Shown here piece after piece: positions 60,588 to 64,000 of a DNA stretch of 64,000 bases. The number at the start of each line of letters is the position of its first letter. Within the stretch, counting starts at the first letter, position 1. The DNA comes from Desulfosoma sp. Lineage in GTDB: Bacteria; Desulfobacterota; Syntrophobacteria; Syntrophobacterales; DSM-9756. The DNA is taken from assembly GCA_037481875.1 (NCBI GenBank), contig JBBFKY010000001.1, positions 1-64,000 of the forward strand, read 5' to 3'. The notes under the pieces were generated by a model. That model saw only the letters and a program-made list of their open reading frames with translations, did not search any database and was not told the DNA's origin. A program made the position numbers and the translations under genes.

Positions 60588-61392
60588 GTTTCGACCTCAT
60601 GAAAAACCAGGCTCCCAGAGCGTAGGAGACAAGGGCGAGGCCGGCAAATCCCATGACATGCTTCCAAGGCACCATTCCGCGAAGCAGAGCTTCCCGGAAA
60701 GGCACGATGAGAGAGCTCATGGGATTCAGCCATATCCATTGCCTCAGAGGCTCTGGAACAAGACGCATTGGGTACAACACCGGGCTGGCATAAAACCAGA
60801 CCATCAAAAAAAGGCCGAGGGCCTGCTGAACATCACGGATAAAGACAACAAGAGCCGAAACCAGAAAAGACAACCCGCAGCAAAAAACAGCGTGGAGCAA
60901 AAACAAAACAGGCAGCATCAGCCAGGTGGCCGAAACTTTACCTATCATAGCTAGGTAGATGAGATAAAGACCAAAGCCGACTCCATGGATTAGAAAAGAC
61001 GACAAGACGGAAGATAAGGGCAACAAATCCACGGGAAAGATGACCTTTGTCACAAGGGTGCTGTTTCCCACGATGGAACCTGCCCCTCGAGAAAGGGCTT
61101 CAGAAAGCATGAGCCATGGAAAATAGCCGGCCAGGAAAAAGACTGTAAAACTAGCTGTGCCGTCCATTTCCATATTCAAGGAAACGCGAAAGACGTAGGT
61201 AAAAACAAAGCTGAAAATCAAGATGGTGGCCAGGGGCTCGAGGATGATCCATACCATGCCGGCATAAGAGCCTGCGTAGCGCCCTCCAATCTCTTTCCCA
61301 AGGAACCCACGCACAATGGAACGATGCCGCAACGCATGAAACAAGGGCTCAAACAATAAATGCAGGAAAAACTTGAGAGGAGACACAATCAA
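60565..61392 (-). CDS. wzm: Polysaccharide ABC exporter permease Wzm
   Basis: A 275-residue inner-membrane protein with six hydrophobic segments. Family marks are EIGGRYAGSYAGMVWIILEPLA near the N-terminus, AGYFPWLMLSEALSRGAGSI, VIFPVDLLPLSSVL, and ASPVLYPMRLVPEPLRQWIWLNPMSSLI. It forms the channel energised by Wzt. The start is TTG at 61392 or GTG at 61386; no ATG is available. It is the first gene of the polysaccharide operon, whose promoter should lie in 61393-61446. Confidence 0.9.
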   Translation of the reverse strand: MIVSPLKFFLHLLFEPLFHALRHRSIVRGFLGKEIGGRYAGSYAGMVWIILEPLATILIFSFVFTYVFRVSLNMEMDGTASFTVFFLAGYFPWLMLSEALSRGAGSIVGNSTLVTKVIFPVDLLPLSSVLSSFLIHGVGFGLYLIYLAMIGKVSATWLMLPVLFLLHAVFCCGLSFLVSALVVFIRDVQQALGLFLMVWFYASPVLYPMRLVPEPLRQWIWLNPMSSLIVPFREALLRGMVPWKHVMGFAGLALVSYALGAWFFMRSKRAFADVL

Positions 61393-61448
61393 CCCGTCTT
61401 TACCACCTAAGGTCCATAAGTTCGGTCGTGATGCGACAAAAAGGCGAA

Positions 61449-61469
61449 GGGCAGGAAAGCTTCCTGCCC
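61449..61469 (-). terminator. Intrinsic terminator between the surface-protein gene and wzm
   Basis: GGGCAGGAA and TTCCTGCCC pair around a three-base loop. On the minus strand the stem is followed by TTCGCCTTTTTG, so the T-run is slightly displaced. It lies 55 bases after the stop codon at 61525. Confidence 0.65.
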
Positions 61470-61524
61470 TTTGCCATGTCAGTGGATCGCTTAGATCGAA
61501 AGCTGAAACGATCCTAGGTTTGCG

Positions 61525-62943
61525 TTATGGTGTAAATTCGCTGGGGTATGGTATATTCGAGTACTTGTAGTTCACCATGTCGTTGAAACCTTCAACAGGG
61601 TAGACGGTGCCGCCGACGCTGTCGCTCACGGTAACACCAGGCGATGGATCATCCCAAGCGCCGTAGCGGAGCGAAGTGAAGACTTCGCCGAAGGTAATAT
61701 CAAAAAGCGTGGGAATCACCGGGGTGCCCTCGTAGGTCAAAGTAGAATTGTTCCGCACTTCATTCCATATCGTATTGTTATCGGTTGTAGGACCCTTCGG
61801 GAAGGTGTAGCGAGCCCAACCTTCGGAGAACGGGAAGTTATCGGTGAAAATATACTGTACTTCGTTACAAAAGTCATCAGCAGGTAGAGGAGGCGAAAAC
61901 GCTCGCGACACGGACCTTTCCGTAAGATCGTAGATCTTCCGGTCGACAGAAATGCAAGCCATAGGATCTTTTTCAGTTTTCGGCTTGAAGAACGGGCTTC
62001 GAACTCCCTCGGCAATATCCTTGGTCGGGAAGGTGAACATGTGGACTGTGAACTCCGGAAGATCAAAGGCACCTTTCACGTAAGGCATTGCCACTCTTAT
62101 CTTAGCCAGCACAGCTTCGATATCGCTCAAGGAGTTACGTGCGTAGCTACCGCCATATTGGTCGCCATCTTCGTCGGGGAAAACCCGAGACAATAGAGTG
62201 GTGTCCCCCGCCGAAATGTACGCGCGGTTTTGATAATCAGCAAGCGTAGTCGCGTTTAAGCCAGAAATGTTGTACAGGTAGCCATAGGTAAGTTCCATCC
62301 AACCGGCCAGAATGTTTTCAGGGCGTGCCTGGTCTCCTGTATACAGACTAAACTCGTTTTCGTTTTTCAAGTTTGTCTTGTCACTGTCTTCGAAACCGTA
62401 GTACCAATCATAAATCTTAGCCTTTAGTATACCTGGCGCTCCTCCGAGCCTTTGTCGATCATCACCAGCACCGTCAGTATCGGTATCGGTAGCAGCGTTG
62501 ATCACATAAACGTACCCTAGCCAATTAGTGTCGTCTTTGTCTGCAGGCTGCAGGTGAATTTTGACAGGGTTATCCGCAGAACCCCATCGGCCGTTTTCAT
62601 CGTGCATACTATCGTCAAAACTGACAAGATAAACCGTCCCGCCTAAGCTCACAATGTAACCGGTCCACACATCCGCCGGGGACAGGTAAATCAAAAAATC
62701 ACGAACTTCTTTACTCTTCGCCCAGGTCTTGATGACCACTTTGGCCACCGTGGATTTGGTCTCCGAGGTGTTGACAACCGTCAACTTGGTCGCGATGCCG
62801 GAGTCATCCGTGTAATAGAAAGGAAAGATCAAAAGATCGCCAATGTTATTAGGGGCGATTTTCACATGGCCAGGGTCTTGGGCCAAGGCCGGAACGGCTG
62901 CAAACAGAGCGGCAGCCATTAGAACTGCGATCAATCGTTTCAT
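61525..62943 (-). CDS. Exported surface protein of unknown function
   Basis: A 472-residue secreted protein. The signal peptide ends at about residue 21 (AAVPALAQD) and GAGGAGG precedes the ATG. The mature N-terminus (VKIAPNNIGDLLIFPFYYTD, then TKLTVVNTSETKSTVAKVVI and DFLIYLSPADVWTGYIV) belongs to a type of exported protein I have seen in Desulfobacterota and Geobacter annotations as hypothetical. An Asp-rich loop (DTDTDGAGDDRQR) may bind calcium. No membrane anchor, lipobox or C-terminal sorting signal is visible, so it may be released or held in an S-layer. It is more AT-rich than the polysaccharide genes. Confidence 0.7.
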   Translation of the reverse strand: MKRLIAVLMAAALFAAVPALAQDPGHVKIAPNNIGDLLIFPFYYTDDSGIATKLTVVNTSETKSTVAKVVIKTWAKSKEVRDFLIYLSPADVWTGYIVSLGGTVYLVSFDDSMHDENGRWGSADNPVKIHLQPADKDDTNWLGYVYVINAATDTDTDGAGDDRQRLGGAPGILKAKIYDWYYGFEDSDKTNLKNENEFSLYTGDQARPENILAGWMELTYGYLYNISGLNATTLADYQNRAYISAGDTTLLSRVFPDEDGDQYGGSYARNSLSDIEAVLAKIRVAMPYVKGAFDLPEFTVHMFTFPTKDIAEGVRSPFFKPKTEKDPMACISVDRKIYDLTERSVSRAFSPPLPADDFCNEVQYIFTDNFPFSEGWARYTFPKGPTTDNNTIWNEVRNNSTLTYEGTPVIPTLFDITFGEVFTSLRYGAWDDPSPGVTVSDSVGGTVYPVEGFNDMVNYKYSNIPYPSEFTP

Positions 62944-63010
62944 GATTTCCTCCTCGATCAAAGTTTGAGCACATACCACATTCCAAAAAAACTATGCCGA
63001 AGTCTGCGTT

Positions 63011-63571
63011 TCAGTCAGTCTTTCCCACCTCCTTTCCTTCAGGAGTTGAGCCCGATTGCCCCGTCAAAGCGGAAGCAACCCCAAGCTCCGGAAACAAAAG
63101 ACTCGCCTTGATGGCATGGTACCACCCACTGTCCGTCTTGACCCAATAATCCATCCGTGTTGGAGAGGGCAGACCAGGTGTGGGCGTTGGGACAGCAGCC
63201 TTTAAGGGAATCTTGTAAAGGTAGGGGGACACGGCCTGAGGCTGGCCCACCTCAAAGGCCGTCACCTTTTTAGGGTCCATGGTGAATTCCATAAACTGGC
63301 CATATTTTTTTTGAATAACGAGTTGTCGCACGTAATCGGCTTCCCTTTGATAGCATTCTTCAAAGCGACCTTCCAGGGCGGCTTCCCAATACTTGGTAAA
63401 AGCCTGCCTTAACTGAGCATCAGGCCAGGCTTCCTTGTGTTTGGCTTGCTCCGAAAAGGTCAAACGATTTTTCGCTAAGGATGCCTTTCCCGGACTTGAT
63501 CCTGTGTCAGCGCATCCGTTCAAAACGAAAACACCCGCCAGCACAAACAATGCCAATCGACGACGTTTCAT
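63011..63571 (-). CDS. Lipoprotein, NTF2-like
   Basis: A 186-residue lipoprotein: MKRRRLALFVLAGVFVLNGC ends in a good lipobox. After a low-complexity stretch, LRQAFTKYWEAALEGRFEEC begins a domain with the NTF2-like plan (helices, PYLYKIPLKAAVPTP strand, MDYWVKTDSGWYHAIKASLL). The plan is shared with the lipoprotein at 44990, although direct identity is low. ATG at 63571 is preferred over GTG at 63583, because it gives a normal signal peptide. It follows the chaperone-like gene by two bases and probably shares its message. Confidence 0.65.
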   Translation of the reverse strand: MKRRRLALFVLAGVFVLNGCADTGSSPGKASLAKNRLTFSEQAKHKEAWPDAQLRQAFTKYWEAALEGRFEECYQREADYVRQLVIQKKYGQFMEFTMDPKKVTAFEVGQPQAVSPYLYKIPLKAAVPTPTPGLPSPTRMDYWVKTDSGWYHAIKASLLFPELGVASALTGQSGSTPEGKEVGKTD

Positions 63572-63584
63572 GAGACGCGTCACC

Positions 63585-64000
63585 CTATTTCATCGCTACT
63601 TGATAAGCAGACAGTAGGTCCTCATAAGCCCAAAGTTCCACGCGTTTCCGTAACTGCCCCCTGATAAAAGCTTCAATCTGCGGAGCCACTTGGTCAAAAG
63701 GCAAAAGGTCGGATTCTTCGATCAAGGGCCGAGGCTGCGTCTCCCATTTTTTATCCGTTGGATCCTTGAGGTAACGTTCAGGAAAGGCACGGTAGTAAGA
63801 CAGGACGGCCTCGGGTTCCAGCTTCAGGTTTTTCAATCGGTGTTCCAGATAGATATTGGCCAAAGCCAAACGCCTGGGCACAGGATCCTCAGGAAGTGCT
63901 TCAGTTTCGGAAACCAAACCGAGCCTTTCCGCTTCTTTGGCAAAAAGAAAGGTCTGCACCGTGTATCGACGGTATTCCTTTTCCGTAGTGTCAAAGATGG
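63585..64000 (-). CDS. 3' part of a probable SurA/PpiC-type chaperone
   Basis: The gene is cut by the window edge; the visible frame of 138 codons is open at 64000. The visible C-terminal part is helical: EKEYRRYTVQTFLFAKEAER and ALANIYLEHRLKNLKLEPEA resemble the N- and C-terminal helical domains of SurA or PpiC-family peptidyl-prolyl isomerases, and the closing VAPQIEAFIRGQLRKRVELW helix is usual for their end. No parvulin domain is visible between the two parts, so it may be a chaperone-only member. Next to a surface protein gene and a polysaccharide operon it could be an EpsD-like factor. This is tentative. Confidence 0.5.
   Translation of the reverse strand, partial: IFDTTEKEYRRYTVQTFLFAKEAERLGLVSETEALPEDPVPRRLALANIYLEHRLKNLKLEPEAVLSYYRAFPERYLKDPTDKKWETQPRPLIEESDLLPFDQVAPQIEAFIRGQLRKRVELWAYEDLLSAYQVAMK

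Overview
The window looks like a chromosomal stretch of a Gram-negative, probably anaerobic bacterium, most plausibly a member of the Desulfobacterota related to the Syntrophobacteraceae. This is an inference from gene style: a CoA-disulfide-reductase/rhodanese fusion, a type II secretion cluster with an ExeA-like ATPase, B12 genes under a riboswitch, a sigma-54 promoter, ABC-type O-polysaccharide export, and many short GC-rich palindromes between genes. No rRNA, tRNA, CRISPR array, transposase or phage gene was seen.

Region 1 (1-13.8 kb) is a set of small transcription units. It opens with an octamer tandem repeat. Then come a BtuF-like binding protein without a signal peptide, a patatin-like lipase with a GNAT acetyltransferase, and a membrane hybrid histidine kinase downstream of a cyclic-nucleotide-binding/methyltransferase protein (a possible PhcB/PhcS-like signalling pair). 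A ZraP/Spy-like periplasmic protein follows behind a near-perfect sigma-54 promoter, then a CheD-HDOD fusion, a ComEA-like protein, an M20 peptidase, a small protein tentatively placed in DUF3783 and a DUF4139 protein.

Region 2 (13.8-25.3 kb) holds a B12 unit read on the minus strand: promoter, cobalamin riboswitch with terminator, cbiC, cbiL, then a FecCD/BtuC permease, a BtuD ATPase and a BtuF binding protein. Its intergenic spaces carry palindromic repeats, including a 134-bp tandem repeat with a diverged inverted copy about 4.7 kb away. Next are a zinc-ribbon protein with a CoA-disulfide reductase/rhodanese, an MBL-fold lactonase-like enzyme and an ExeA-like AAA ATPase.

Region 3 (25.3-46 kb) starts with a secreted repeat protein, a methyltransferase-acyltransferase fusion and a glycosyltransferase on the minus strand. 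The plus-strand type II secretion operon follows in the order gspE-F-H-I-J-K-L-M-D; gspC, the major pseudopilin gspG and the prepilin peptidase gspO are not in the window. Directly downstream are a secreted protein with BACON-like repeats, a lipoprotein, a subtilisin-like protease and small exported proteins, which are candidate clients of the secretion system. The protease C-terminus and a 148-residue exported protein appear to share a domain.

Region 4 (46.1-61.4 kb) is a long minus-strand surface-polysaccharide operon: Wzm permease, Wzt ATPase with a C-terminal binding domain, methyltransferases, an AlgI/AlgJ-type O-acetylation pair, a GT-C-like membrane protein, polyprenyl-phosphate-type GT2, a PIG-L deacetylase-GT2 fusion, a GT8-like enzyme and a large GT4 enzyme. 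Upstream of it (61.5-64 kb) lie a secreted surface protein, an NTF2-like lipoprotein and the 3' end of a probable SurA/PpiC-type chaperone cut by the window edge.

Short GC-rich palindromes recur across the window. Several form the last codons or supply the stop codon of real genes, and one is read through inside the leader of gspJ.
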